Assembly (NCBI RefSeq): GCF_900111775.1
Contig: NZ_FOJJ01000001.1
Span: forward strand, 434,001 to 498,000
Length of the DNA stretch: 64,000 nt
Reading direction: 5' to 3'
Source of the DNA: Desulfuromonas acetexigens
GTDB lineage: Bacteria > Desulfobacterota > Desulfuromonadia > Desulfuromonadales > Trichloromonadaceae
Shown here: in pieces, positions 46,774 through 56,602 of the stretch
Numbering within the stretch: position 1 is the stretch's first letter
Layout: every line of letters starts with the position of its first letter
Made by a program: the position numbers and the translations under genes
Notes under the pieces: generated by a model
The model's input: the letters and a program-made list of their open reading frames with translations, nothing else
Database searches by the model: none
Told to the model about the DNA's origin: nothing

Positions 46774-46941
46774 GAAACGATCCAGCCTTCGATGAATTCC
46801 GGAAAAAGCCGTGATGAGAGGATAAGCGTGAATGGCGAGCTTCCCGTGACGCTCCGGGCGTCCGCGGAAAAGGGAGGTTGGATACTACCACCGGGAGGAT
46901 TAAATGGTCAACTCGGTTCAGTGCCGCCGGGCGGCTACGGA

Positions 46942-47922
46942 TTAATGCGTCTCTTCCTGGGGGATCTTGGGGTAGTAGCCGAAGACCAGTTCCAGCCTCA
47001 AGAGGATGCCGGGCGTCACTTCGTAATCCTCTTCCCGGGGGAAACTGACCTGGGGCACCACCTCGTAGAAGAGCCAGTCGCGCCAGATGCGCTGCCGGTA
47101 GCGAAGGCTGAGGGTGACATTTTCCAGACGGTGATGGGGATGGGTGACGAAACCGTTGGACCAGCCATAGACCAGGGTCCGCCGGCGGCTGAAGGGCTGA
47201 TAAAGAGAAAAACCCAGGCCGTAAGCGTAGCCGTGATCGTCCTTGTCCCAAACCCCTTCGGCGGTGGTGCGGAAAAAAAGTTTATCTCGCACCTGCCGAT
47301 CGAAATCGAAGAGGGTCCGGGCGCGGATCGTCCCATCGGTGATAGTCGTCAGCCGCTGGGTGAAACGAAAGGTCCAATCATCGAGGGGGATGGTGCGCCG
47401 ATAGCGCGGTTCGAGGAAGACGGCGGGCATGCCGTCGCGCCAGCGCAAACCGCTGCGCAAGCTCAGGTGACGTAGTGTTTTGCGCTTGATAAAGTACCGC
47501 AGCGAAAGGGAGAAATCCTCTTCGTTGTCGACCACGGTCGGCGATGTCCCCTCCGCCCCGGAGATAGCGCGATAGCCGTCCTCCTCATCCGGATCCCCGG
47601 CGATCAACAGATGCAGACGGTCCTCCAGAATCGGCAGGTCAAGGCGCAGAGCGGCGCGCACATCGTATTCGACATCCGACTCATCCTCGGCAAAGAGAGA
47701 GAAACGGACCTTGAGGCGGGTCTTACTCTGCTCGCTCTCAAAACGGGGATCGGCAAAGAAGTTGTCAAGCCAGTGCGCCGAGGCGAGCAGGCCGAGGGAA
47801 GCCTGGCGATGCAGCGCATCCACCCCGGTCTCTTCCTCGGCCAAGGCGGTTCCGGTCTGAAGAAGGAGCAGAAGCGTGATGCAGACAACAATTATTCGGA
47901 GAAAACCGACCGATCGCGTCAT
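46942..47922 (-). CDS. Exported, outer-membrane-like protein of unknown function
   Basis: A 326-residue protein with a signal peptide (hydrophobic core IIVVCITLLLLLQTG, cleavage likely after TALA). The mature part alternates polar and aromatic/hydrophobic residues (RFSLFAEDESDVEYDVRAALRLDL, LSLRYFIKRKTLRHLSLRSGLRW, RTLVYGWSNGFV) and ends in LRLELVFGYY. This is what an outer-membrane beta-barrel looks like, though no named family is evident. It lies between dnaE and maf. The ATG at 47922 has AGAGGA about eleven bases upstream; a TTG three codons earlier is possible. No function can be assigned. Confidence 0.7.
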   Translation of the reverse strand: MTRSVGFLRIIVVCITLLLLLQTGTALAEEETGVDALHRQASLGLLASAHWLDNFFADPRFESEQSKTRLKVRFSLFAEDESDVEYDVRAALRLDLPILEDRLHLLIAGDPDEEDGYRAISGAEGTSPTVVDNEEDFSLSLRYFIKRKTLRHLSLRSGLRWRDGMPAVFLEPRYRRTIPLDDWTFRFTQRLTTITDGTIRARTLFDFDRQVRDKLFFRTTAEGVWDKDDHGYAYGLGFSLYQPFSRRRTLVYGWSNGFVTHPHHRLENVTLSLRYRQRIWRDWLFYEVVPQVSFPREEDYEVTPGILLRLELVFGYYPKIPQEETH

Positions 47923-48065
47923 GGGCAGCAAGTTCCTCTGGCGACAGTTCCGGCTGAACCATTCATCAAGTTGTTAAAGCGTAACAGAAAATAGTTTGCG
48001 ATAAAGGATTGGAAGATAAAAACAAGATATGGGATGAGTGCCCTTTTGCGCACGAGAAAACCGCG

Positions 48066-48647
48066 TCAGAGAACCTCGACGCCGAACTGTTCGAGCATGG
48101 CGGTCAGGCGGATCAGCGGCAGGCCGATGAGCGCGGTGTAGTCAGAACCCTCGATGCGCTCCATCAGGGCGATGCCGAGGCCTTCGATCTTGAAGGAACC
48201 GGCGCAGTCGACAGGATTTTCCCGCTTCACATAGCGCACCAGCTGTTCCCGATTCAGCCGCCGCAACGTCACGGTGAAAGTCACGACATCCGTCGAAACC
48301 TCGCGGGAAAGGCTGTCGTAGACCGTAACGCCGGTATAGAAGGTGTGACTGCGCCCCGCCATCTCCCGCAGTTGCTCCACCGCCGCCTCGGCGGACCCGG
48401 GCTTGCCCAGCACCTTGCCGCGCGGGTCGGTAAAAACCTGATCGGCGCCGATGATCAGGGCATCGGGGAAGCGCTCGCCGAGACTCTTCGCCTTGTGCAG
48501 GGAAAGATGCCGAACCAGCAGATCCGGGGCAATTTCCTGGTCGATACGCTCCTCGAAAAGAGGCGCGGCGACCTGAAAGGGCAAGCCGAGTTGTCGCAGC
48601 AGTTGCAGCCGGTACGGACTGGTCGAAGCGAGAACGAGAGTACGCAT
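48066..48647 (-). CDS. maf: Maf family nucleoside triphosphate pyrophosphatase
   Basis: A 193-residue house-cleaning enzyme that hydrolyses non-canonical or modified NTPs to NMP. The N-terminal LVLASTSPYRLQLLRQLGLPF is the Maf signature. Acidic residues and the DALIIGADQVF motif, with HTFYTGVTV and SFKIEGLGIALMERIEGSDYTALIGLPL, complete the active site. The form of the final loop (ALIGLP) matches the YceF-like subgroup. It lies 101 bases downstream of the hypothetical gene at 48749. Substrate preference (m7GTP or dTTP/UTP) cannot be read reliably. Confidence 0.93.
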   Translation of the reverse strand: MRTLVLASTSPYRLQLLRQLGLPFQVAAPLFEERIDQEIAPDLLVRHLSLHKAKSLGERFPDALIIGADQVFTDPRGKVLGKPGSAEAAVEQLREMAGRSHTFYTGVTVYDSLSREVSTDVVTFTVTLRRLNREQLVRYVKRENPVDCAGSFKIEGLGIALMERIEGSDYTALIGLPLIRLTAMLEQFGVEVL

Positions 48648-48748
48648 GCAAAAACCCCCTGAGTAAATTTTTTTCCCTTTTAACCCAGGGTTCGGCCAAA
48701 TGCAAGACGTGGCGGATTAAAACCCCCGGAAGGGGCCTCTGCCGGACT

Positions 48749-49129
48749 TCAGGCCACCGCCCGCCAAGGCGTGCGCTCCTCGGCGATCCGCGCGGAGCGC
48801 TCCCCCCGGCCACTGCGGGGCGTGGTGATCCCCTGGCTGCTCAATTCTCCGGTCAAGCCCGCGGCCACCTCGGTCAGGGCGGCGCTCACCCGCTCCCGGT
48901 CGATGCTCGCCACAAACCGGCTGAAATCGCCCCGCGCCAGCCAGGCATCGACAAAAGTCACCTGCGGATTCTCGCCGACTTCCACGATCACCTCCCCTTC
49001 ATAGCCCCCGTCACCGAGGATACCGGAGACGGTGAAGCCCTCTGTCCGCATTCCGGAAAGTCGCTCGATGCGATCCGTTACAAAATAAAGCGCATTGCCG
49101 TTGTTATCCGACACATTCAGCCAGACCAT
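48749..49129 (-). CDS. Hypothetical small protein downstream of the WYL regulator
   Basis: A 126-residue soluble protein with no signal or membrane segment. The first 75 residues look like mixed beta structure (VWLNVSDNNGNALYFVTDRIERL, GGYEGEVIVEVGENPQVTFVDAWLARGDF). The C-terminal part is a helix and then a basic, serine-rich tail. I recognise no family. GGGAGGT lies five bases before the ATG, a strong site. A near-perfect 21-bp palindrome (49180-49200) lies 51 bases upstream, just past the WYL gene. It may be the regulated partner of that regulator, which is inference only. Confidence 0.65.
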   Translation of the reverse strand: MVWLNVSDNNGNALYFVTDRIERLSGMRTEGFTVSGILGDGGYEGEVIVEVGENPQVTFVDAWLARGDFSRFVASIDRERVSAALTEVAAGLTGELSSQGITTPRSGRGERSARIAEERTPWRAVA

Positions 49130-49179
49130 AGGTCACCTCCCAAAGAGTTGATTGCCGATGGGATGACCTTAGCGGAGCC

Positions 49180-49200
49180 CTGCGACAGAATAAGTCACAG
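49180..49200. promoter_or_regulatory. Near-perfect palindrome downstream of the WYL gene, upstream of the small hypothetical
   Basis: CTGCGAC-AGAATAA-GTCACAG: two 7-bp arms match in six of seven pairs around a 7-base spacer. It overlaps the WYL gene stop codon (49195-49197). Its size fits a homodimer operator. A weak hairpin role is also possible, but no T-run follows. Confidence 0.35.
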
Positions 49201-50205
49201 CGTATCGAGATCCAAGCCTTGGCGCAGACCCTCGACGAAGGAAGTCCGCAGGGATTCGGGTTCGAGCACCCGGACATGAGGAAGATAGGAGTAGAGCCAG
49301 GAAAGGATTTCCTTCTCGCCACCGGCATTGAAGGAAAGGATCAACGAGCCGTCCGGTTCTTCGGCGATTTCCTGGGAGGGATGCCAGGTGCGTTCGCGAA
49401 TCAGGTGGGCGATTTCGGAGGAAAACCGGACCCGGATCGCCAGCGGCGCCTCGTCGATGAGACCGAAGGCGTTGCCGAGCAGATCGTCGACGGAAAAGTC
49501 CCCGGGAACCTCGAAGCGCTCGTCCAGTCGCTCCAGCGCCCGGATGCGGTCGACGAGAAAGCGCCGCAAGCCCTTACGGTTGTGGGCATAAGCCGCGAGA
49601 TAGAGGGAATCCTTATAGAAAACCAGGGTATAGGGGTCGATCAGGTAATCCTCGGCCGGACGGCGCGGAGGGGCGTAAGAAATGCGGCAGGTATACTGAC
49701 GCAAAAGCGCCTCGCGCAGGGCTTCGAGAATATCCCGCTGCGGGGCATAATCGCGCAACCCCTGAAAATGTGGGGTCGCCGCCTGCGCCAGGCGTTCAAG
49801 ATGGGCCAGATTGCGCGGGGGCAGATTGGAGCGGATGCGGGCGAAAACCGCATCGAGATCCTCCTGAAAGGGGGTGCCCTGCAAAAAAGCGAGTTGCCCC
49901 CGACAGAGGTAAAAGGTCATCAATTCATAGAGGGTAAAGGTGACCGGCAGGTATTCCTCGAACTCGGCCATGAAGCTGTGCAGCACAGTGCCGTCCGGCT
50001 GATTTTCGCGAATCAGCGGATAACCGACCTCTTCCAGGGCTTTGAGATCGCGGTAGACGGTTCGCCGGTTAACCTCGCACTCCTCGGCCAGCTCGTCGAC
50101 GGTAGCCCCGAAACGGGCCCGCAGGATGCGGATGACATCATGCAGCCGCGCCGCCTGACTGTATTTTTTCGCGGGTTTACCTGGTCTGTTCGGTTCTTTG
50201 CGCAT
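49195..50205 (-). CDS. HTH-WYL transcriptional regulator
   Basis: A 336-residue regulator. The N-terminal winged helix-turn-helix (about residues 20-80, LRARFGATVDELAEECEVNRRTVYRDLKAL) is of the HTH_11/DeoR-like type, followed by a linker and a WYL domain (about 170-245, with YLIDPYTLVFYKDSLYLAAYAHNRKGLRRF) that senses a ligand, often nucleic acid in this family, and a C-terminal WCX extension. Members regulate phage defence, DNA-damage or metabolic genes. The ATG at 50205 is 11 bases after the hydrolase stop. It has no nearby defence genes, so its target is unclear. Confidence 0.88.
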   Translation of the reverse strand: MRKEPNRPGKPAKKYSQAARLHDVIRILRARFGATVDELAEECEVNRRTVYRDLKALEEVGYPLIRENQPDGTVLHSFMAEFEEYLPVTFTLYELMTFYLCRGQLAFLQGTPFQEDLDAVFARIRSNLPPRNLAHLERLAQAATPHFQGLRDYAPQRDILEALREALLRQYTCRISYAPPRRPAEDYLIDPYTLVFYKDSLYLAAYAHNRKGLRRFLVDRIRALERLDERFEVPGDFSVDDLLGNAFGLIDEAPLAIRVRFSSEIAHLIRERTWHPSQEIAEEPDGSLILSFNAGGEKEILSWLYSYLPHVRVLEPESLRTSFVEGLRQGLDLDTL

Positions 50206-50216
50206 AGCTCCTCTAC

Positions 50217-51569
50217 TTACAGTTCCTCCCCCGCCGTCATCTCGCGCAGGCCGTGAATGGTACCGCTGCCGTGGGGGCTGTCGATGCGGCTAACGGAGAA
50301 GAAGAGTTGCAACCGGCCGCCGCTGAGCACCGCCGCCTGCTCGCCGGTGAGGTGCACACCGGCCAGGTCAAGGCGACTGCCGGAAGCCGATACCGCCACC
50401 GGCGCGGAAATTTTCAAGCCGTTGGCGATCAGGGTCGAGGCTTCCGCGCGCAGCCCGATATCGCCGCCGCTGATTTCTCCACGATCGAAGACCGCCGTGG
50501 AACGGCGCAGGATTACGGAGCGGGCGCGAATATCGCGCAGGTGGACATCCTGGCAATCGACAATTTCCAGGCTCTCATAATCCCCCTCGAAAACCATGCC
50601 GCTCGTCCCCTCGCAACGCCCTGTTTTCTGAACCCCCTGAACGGGTCGCGTCGCGGCTCGGTACTCACCCTTCAGTGCTGCGGAAAAAGCGGCCGCGAAG
50701 AGGCGCGGTTGTTCATCCATCGGCATGTGCCCGGCGCCGGGGATGATGCGCAGAGTGGCCTCGGGCAGATTGGCTTCAAGCAGGATGCCGGTGCGCACCG
50801 GCGTGACCCGGTCGTGTTCCCCCCAAATGATGGCGGTCGGCACCTTGATGCGAAAAAGATAGGGGCTTAAGTCCTCCTGGATCAGAGCGATGGCGGCGAT
50901 TTTTTCCGGATCGCCACCGAGTAACTGCTGGCGCAGGGTGGCGTTGTCGAGCATCAGGTCAAGATCGAAAAGGGGATTGGGCAGCCCGCCGACCATATTG
51001 CCGAGAAAGCTGTCGACGCTGATCGGCACCGAAAAATTTTCCGCCAGGACCCCGAGCATCTCCTTGGTGTAGACCCGCCGGTCGAGCACCCCGGCCGCAT
51101 CGACCAAGACCAGCCGGGTCAGGGACTCGGGATAAGTCCCCGCATATCTCAGGGCGATGGCGCCCCCCAGGGAATGGCCGACGATGATCGGCGGGGCGCC
51201 AACGAAAGAATCAACCACCCACTTAACAAATGTGGCGTAATTACCAGGTGAATAAAGGGAATTCTGTTTCTGCGATCGTCCGAAACCGGGCAGATCGAAG
51301 GTCACGACATGGTAGTCCCGGGCCAGTTTCGGCAGGAGGCCCTGCCAGGTGCCCGAAGCCAGATCGCCCAGCCCGTGGATCAGCACCAGCGGCGGATTCC
51401 CTTTGCGCCCGGCCTCCTGGATCAAGACCTGTCCGCCAAAGACCGGCTCCCGCACCATCCGCTCCCGGACCTTTCCGCTTTCCACGGCCGAAAGGGCCTG
51501 AACCGGCAGGGTCAAAAACAAGAGAAAGAGAAGGAATATCCGTATCTTAATCAATTGACTCATAACCAC
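50217..51569 (-). CDS. Exported alpha/beta hydrolase with C-terminal repetitive domain
   Basis: A 450-residue protein with a signal peptide (IRIFLLFLLFLTLPVQALSA). The hydrolase domain spans about residues 40-310 in the listed frame, with the oxyanion HGLGDLASGTW, the nucleophile GHSLGG (Ser133), IIWGEHDRVTPV, and the catalytic His in GAGHMPMDEQP. It should be an esterase or similar in the periplasm. The last 120 residues are a separate region of repeated short beta strands (VFEGDYESLEIVDCQDVHLRDIRARSVILRRSTAVFDRG) that looks like a right-handed beta-helix; this fusion is unusual. GTG at 51569 has GGAGG six bases upstream; ATG at 51563 is an alternative. Confidence 0.78.
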   Translation of the reverse strand: MVMSQLIKIRIFLLFLLFLTLPVQALSAVESGKVRERMVREPVFGGQVLIQEAGRKGNPPLVLIHGLGDLASGTWQGLLPKLARDYHVVTFDLPGFGRSQKQNSLYSPGNYATFVKWVVDSFVGAPPIIVGHSLGGAIALRYAGTYPESLTRLVLVDAAGVLDRRVYTKEMLGVLAENFSVPISVDSFLGNMVGGLPNPLFDLDLMLDNATLRQQLLGGDPEKIAAIALIQEDLSPYLFRIKVPTAIIWGEHDRVTPVRTGILLEANLPEATLRIIPGAGHMPMDEQPRLFAAAFSAALKGEYRAATRPVQGVQKTGRCEGTSGMVFEGDYESLEIVDCQDVHLRDIRARSVILRRSTAVFDRGEISGGDIGLRAEASTLIANGLKISAPVAVSASGSRLDLAGVHLTGEQAAVLSGGRLQLFFSVSRIDSPHGSGTIHGLREMTAGEEL

Positions 51570-51618
51570 TTTGATCCTCCAGTTTCGACAACCCGCGCTC
51601 ACCCCCGCCACTATAGGG

Positions 51619-51649
51619 CAAAAAAGCCGCCCGGTATACCCGAACGGCT
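51619..51649 (-). terminator. Intrinsic terminator after guaA
   Basis: A 10-bp stem (51625-51634 with 51640-51649), whose two mismatches become G-U pairs only in the minus-strand transcript, closes a 5-base loop and is followed by TTTTTTGCCC. It lies about 42 bases past the guaA stop. Confidence 0.82.
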
Positions 51650-51690
51650 CTTTATCACGTGAATGCAGTCACCAGTCACTCAGCACTGCC

Positions 51691-53250
51691 CTACTCCCAC
51701 TCAATCGTCGCCGGCGGTTTACTGGAAATATCGTACACCACCCGGTTGATCCCCTTGACCTCATTGATGATGCGGTTGCTGATGTGGGCCATGTCGGCGT
51801 AAGGGAGCGGATACCAGCCGGCGGTCATGAAATCCTTGGTCTCCACGGCGCGCAGCGCCACCACATATTCGTAGGTGCGACCGTCACCCATGACGCCGAC
51901 GCTCTTTACCGGCAAAAAGACGGCGAAGGCCTGGCTGATCTTGTCATAATGACCAGTGCGGTAGAGTTCCTCGATGTAGATGGCGTCGGCCAGACGCAGC
52001 ACGTCGGCGTATTCCTTTTTCACCTCGCCAAGGATGCGCACCCCGAGGCCGGGACCGGGGAAAGGATGGCGCCAGACCATGGCATGGGGCAGGCCCAGTT
52101 CCTCGCCGATGGCGCGGACCTCGTCCTTGAAGAGTTCCCGCAGCGGTTCGAGCAGTTGCAGTTTCATAGTGTCGGGCAACCCGCCGACGTTGTGATGGCT
52201 CTTGATGTTGTGCGCCTTGCCGGTCTTAGCCCCAGCGGACTCGATGACATCGGGGTAGATCGTCCCCTGCGCCAGCCACTTGGCGTCGGTGAGCTTGTTC
52301 GACTCTTCCTCGAAGATATCGACGAAGAGACCGCCGATGATCTTGCGTTTGCGCTCGGGGTCGGCGACGCCGGCCAGGGCCGAAAGAAAGCGCTCTTCGG
52401 CATCGACACGGATGACCTTCACCCCCATATTGCGGGCGAAGGTGGCCATCACCTGATCCCCTTCGTTCAGACGCAGCAGACCGTTATCGACGAAGACGCA
52501 GGTGAGCTGCTCGCCGATGGCGCGGTGAATAAGGGCCGCCGCCACCGAGGAATCGACCCCGCCGGAGAGGCCGAGGATAACCCGGTCGCTGCCGACCTGA
52601 CGGCGGATGCGAGCGATGGCATCATCGATAATATGCCCCGGGGTCCACTGCCCGCTGCAGCCGCAGATGTCGCGGACAAAGGTGTCGAGCAACTGCTGGC
52701 CGTGGGGGGTATGGTTGACCTCGGGATGAAACTGCACGCCGTAGAGGCGCAGTGCCACATTCTGAATGGCGCAGACCGGGGCGTTGCCGGTGCGGGCGAC
52801 GACCTCGAAGCCTGCCGGGACCGCTTCCACATGGTCGCCGTGACTCATCCAGACCGGGCTTTTGCCTTCCATGAAAAAACCGTCGAAGAGCGGTCCCGGT
52901 TGCCCCTGGGCAAGCAGCTCGGCATGGCCGAACTCGCGCTTGCCGGCCGGAACCACGGCGCCGCCGAAGTGTCGGCTCATCAGCTGCATGCCGTAGCAGA
53001 TGCCGAGGACCGGCACGCCGAGCTCGAAAAGCTCCTCGGCGATGACCGGCGCGCCTTCTTCATAAACCGACTTGGGACCGCCGGAGAGAATAATCCCCTT
53101 GGGGGCAAAGGCACGAATCGCGTCGATCCCCAGGTCAAAAGGATGAAGCTCGCAATAGACATGGGCCTCGCGCACCCGGCGGGCGATGAGCTGGGTGTAC
53201 TGGGAACCGAAGTCGAGTATCAGGATTTTTTCGCTGTGAATGTCGGACAT
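51691..53250 (-). CDS. guaA: GMP synthase (glutamine-hydrolysing)
   Basis: A 519-residue two-domain enzyme converting XMP to GMP. The N-terminal class I amidotransferase (about 1-195) has the nucleophile in [10 protein letters not shown] (Cys) and FHPEVNHT. The PP-loop synthetase domain (about 205-) has [21 protein letters not shown] and the C-terminal dimerisation part (ending TIEWE). It is separated from its usual neighbour guaB by the four-helix-bundle gene. The sense-strand bases before the ATG are pyrimidine-rich (CCTTTCTCC), so no Shine-Dalgarno site is visible, unlike neighbouring genes. Confidence 0.97.
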   Translation of the reverse strand: MSDIHSEKILILDFGSQYTQLIARRVREAHVYCELHPFDLGIDAIRAFAPKGIILSGGPKSVYEEGAPVIAEELFELGVPVLGICYGMQLMSRHFGGAVVPAGKREFGHAELLAQGQPGPLFDGFFMEGKSPVWMSHGDHVEAVPAGFEVVARTGNAPVCAIQNVALRLYGVQFHPEVNHTPHGQQLLDTFVRDICGCSGQWTPGHIIDDAIARIRRQVGSDRVILGLSGGVDSSVAAALIHRAIGEQLTCVFVDNGLLRLNEGDQVMATFARNMGVKVIRVDAEERFLSALAGVADPERKRKIIGGLFVDIFEEESNKLTDAKWLAQGTIYPDVIESAGAKTGKAHNIKSHHNVGGLPDTMKLQLLEPLRELFKDEVRAIGEELGLPHAMVWRHPFPGPGLGVRILGEVKKEYADVLRLADAIYIEELYRTGHYDKISQAFAVFLPVKSVGVMGDGRTYEYVVALRAVETKDFMTAGWYPLPYADMAHISNRIINEVKGINRVVYDISSKPPATIEWE

Positions 53251-53258
53251 GGGGATAC

Positions 53259-53290
53259 CAGGAGAAAGGAGAAAGGTTAAAGGATAAAGG
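53259..53290 (+). repeat. Heptamer array (AAGGNNN) between guaA and the four-helix-bundle gene
   Basis: CAGG then AAGG occur at exact 7-base intervals at 53259, 53266, 53273, 53280 and 53287 on the plus strand. The other three positions vary. Read in the sense of the genes it is a pyrimidine CCTTNNN series just before the guaA start. Bases 53273-53284 (AAGGTTAAAGGA) are complementary to 53708-53719. Confidence 0.75.
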
Positions 53291-53302
53291 CTGGGAAAAG
53301 CG

Positions 53303-53674
53303 TCAAGTCGGGTTGACGCTTGCGTCAGCCGTAAAGGTTTTGCGTGTTTTTATAAGGCCGCCCAGCATAGCCGAAACTTCCTTTGTCTCCTTGATCCATA
53401 AGAGTCCGGCCTCTTTCGGGATGTATCCGATATCGATCCCAATATAAATCTGGGTGCGCAATTCACCGCATGAACCCTTGGCGTAAAGAAGGAACCGTAC
53501 GCATTCGCGATTGGATTCACGTTCGAACCCTTCCGCAATATTGCTCGGGATGGAAAGACCAGACCGAGTAATCTGATCCCGAAAACCAAAATCCCGCAAG
53601 TCCTTAAGATTTTTATAGAGATTGGAACTGAGGCGAGCAGCCCGCTTCCAGACTTCAAGATCCTCAAAATTCAT
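53303..53674 (-). CDS. Four-helix bundle protein (23S rRNA intervening-sequence/Avd-like family)
   Basis: A 123-residue helical protein with the family opening [19 protein letters not shown], the conserved [26 protein letters not shown] and [19 protein letters not shown]. These proteins occur inside intervening sequences of 23S rRNA genes and as isolated chromosomal insertions, and resemble the diversity-retroelement accessory protein Avd. Their function is not settled. Here it sits between guaB and guaA, in the same direction, and its base composition is more A+T-rich than its neighbours. The gene is bracketed by inverted heptamer arrays. No reverse transcriptase gene is nearby. Confidence 0.88.
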   Translation of the reverse strand: MNFEDLEVWKRAARLSSNLYKNLKDLRDFGFRDQITRSGLSIPSNIAEGFERESNRECVRFLLYAKGSCGELRTQIYIGIDIGYIPKEAGLLWIKETKEVSAMLGGLIKTRKTFTADASVNPT

Positions 53675-53687
53675 GCCCCAGGACTTT

Positions 53688-53719
53688 CCTTTATCCTTTT
53701 GCCTCGTTCCTTTAACCTT
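53688..53719 (-). repeat. Heptamer array (AAGGNNN) between guaB and the four-helix-bundle gene
   Basis: CCTT (CCTC once) occurs at 53688, 53695, 53702, 53709 and 53716, again at exact 7-base spacing, so AAGGNNN is on the minus strand, opposite to the array on the other side of the gene. It fills almost the whole 48-base space between the guaB stop and the ATG and may supply the ribosome site. Confidence 0.75.
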
Positions 53720-53722
53720 GCG

Positions 53723-55207
<1,485 letters not shown>

Positions 55208-55260
55208 TTATTGAGAGGGGGGACATCCTTGGCAAGTGAAGTGAAAAATATTAATCGGCG

Positions 55261-55290
55261 ATACTATCCAAGCCGGTCCGGTTGAGTCAA
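55261..55290 (-). promoter_or_regulatory. Sigma-70 type promoter for guaB
   Basis: On the minus strand TTGACT (55290-55285; five of six consensus bases) and TAGTAT (55266-55261; four of six) are separated by 18 bases. The predicted start lies about 58 bases before the guaB ATG, in an A+T-rich leader. No purine-riboswitch fold was recognised. Confidence 0.5.
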
Positions 55291-55323
55291 GGCAAAATCT
55301 GTTAAAAATTCTCAAACAGGCGC

Positions 55324-55360
55324 GGCCGCGACCCTCTCCGCAGGGGGAAGGGACGCGGCC
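55324..55360 (-). terminator. Intrinsic terminator after the M42 peptidase gene
   Basis: A stem of GGCCGCG with CGCGGCC, extended past one T-T mismatch by CCCT/AGGG, gives a long GC-rich hairpin 20 bases past the stop. A T-tract (ATTTTTAAC) follows about 14 bases further on, ahead of the guaB promoter. Confidence 0.6.
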
Positions 55361-55379
55361 GGGACGGAGCAAAAACGGA

Positions 55380-56450
55380 CTAATTGGGGATGAACTGACC
55401 GACGCTTTCGATGCGATACATGAGGGCGGTCAGGAGGTTGATCGTCGACTCCAGATCGTCGAGGGAGAGAAGTTCCACCGGCGTATGCATGTAACGCAAG
55501 GGAACGCTGACCAGCGCCGCCGCCGTCCCACCCCGAGAGAGTTGGATAACATTGGCGTCGGTGCCGGTGCCGCGCGGTGCGCCCATGACCTGATAGGGGA
55601 TGTTCTCGGCGCGCGCCGTGGCGACGAGCAGGTCAAAGAGAACCGGATTGACGTTGGGGCCGCGAGCGATGATCGGCCCCTTGCCGATCTTGAACTCACC
55701 GATCTCCTTTTTGTCCATCTCCGGATAGTCGGTGGCGAAACCGACGTCGACGGCGATGCCGATATCGGGATTGACCCCGTAGGCGCTGGTGGTGCCGCCG
55801 CGCAACCCGACTTCTTCCTGCACGGTGGAGACGACATGGAGATCGACCGGCGCCGGACCGCGCCGCCGCACTTCCTGCAAAACCCGGGCGACAACGAAAG
55901 CGCCCATCTTGTCGTCGAACGCGCGGGAGATGACCCGGTCCCCCTGCAAGCGCTCCAGCCCCACGGCGAAGGTCGCGGGATCGCCGATGGCCACCAGCTT
56001 CTCGGCCTCGGCCTTATCGACGCAGCCGATGTCGATGAACTGGCTCTTGAGCTTGACCACCGTCTCCCGGTCCTTGGTCTCCATCATGTGAATCGGCTTC
56101 TTGCCGACGACTCCGAGAATCGGACCGGAGGCGGTATGGACATAAACGCGCTGTCCCGGCACCAAATGAGCGTCGACTCCGCCGATGGCGGCGAAGAAGA
56201 GGAAGCCGTTATCGTCGATATGCTTGATCATGAAGCCGATTTCGTCGCAGTGGCCGGCCAGCATCACCCGGGGGCAATGCTCCCCGGTACCGCCGATGCG
56301 GGCAATGACGTTACCCATGACGTCGGTGTGCAACTCATCGGCCACCGGCTCCAGCACCCGCCGGATAACCCGCTGCGCCGGCTGCTCAAAGCCCGAGGGG
56401 CTGGGCGTTTCCACCAATTCCTGCAAAAAATCAAAATCCATCTGTTCCAT
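55380..56450 (-). CDS. M42 family metallopeptidase
   Basis: A 356-residue dinuclear-metal aminopeptidase of the M42 (glutamyl aminopeptidase/FrvX) family, probably a tetrahedral cytosolic complex. Metal and catalytic segments visible are LAGHCDEIGFMIKHID, AFDDKMGAFVV, STVQEEVGLRGG and AVDVGFATDYPEM; a late RGTGTDANVIQLSRGG supplies the last ligand region. It is sometimes mis-annotated as endoglucanase. The ATG at 56450 is listed; a GTG two codons earlier sits four bases after GAAGGA and is equally possible. Upstream lies a 144-base gap with a heptamer array. Confidence 0.92.
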   Translation of the reverse strand: MEQMDFDFLQELVETPSPSGFEQPAQRVIRRVLEPVADELHTDVMGNVIARIGGTGEHCPRVMLAGHCDEIGFMIKHIDDNGFLFFAAIGGVDAHLVPGQRVYVHTASGPILGVVGKKPIHMMETKDRETVVKLKSQFIDIGCVDKAEAEKLVAIGDPATFAVGLERLQGDRVISRAFDDKMGAFVVARVLQEVRRRGPAPVDLHVVSTVQEEVGLRGGTTSAYGVNPDIGIAVDVGFATDYPEMDKKEIGEFKIGKGPIIARGPNVNPVLFDLLVATARAENIPYQVMGAPRGTGTDANVIQLSRGGTAAALVSVPLRYMHTPVELLSLDDLESTINLLTALMYRIESVGQFIPN

Positions 56451-56563
56451 GGTCACAAAATCCTTCGTAAAACAGTGATAAGTGAGGGCAAGCGCGGAGT
56501 CCTGCCCTAACGAGAGAACGAATGAGCAGCCGAAGCAAGAATAAACCTCCGCCGCCTTGTTTT

Positions 56564-56602
56564 CCTTTTTCCTTTTTCCTTTTTCCTTCAGCCTTCAGCC
56601 TT
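56564..56602 (-). repeat. Heptamer array (AAGGNNN) after the PHP phosphatase gene
   Basis: CCTT occurs on the plus strand at 56564, 56571, 56578, 56585, 56592 and 56599, all 7 bases apart, so six AAGGNNN units on the minus strand. The variable parts are AAA four times and CTG twice. It begins at the stop codon of the PHP gene and ends about 110 bases before the M42 start. Confidence 0.8.
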
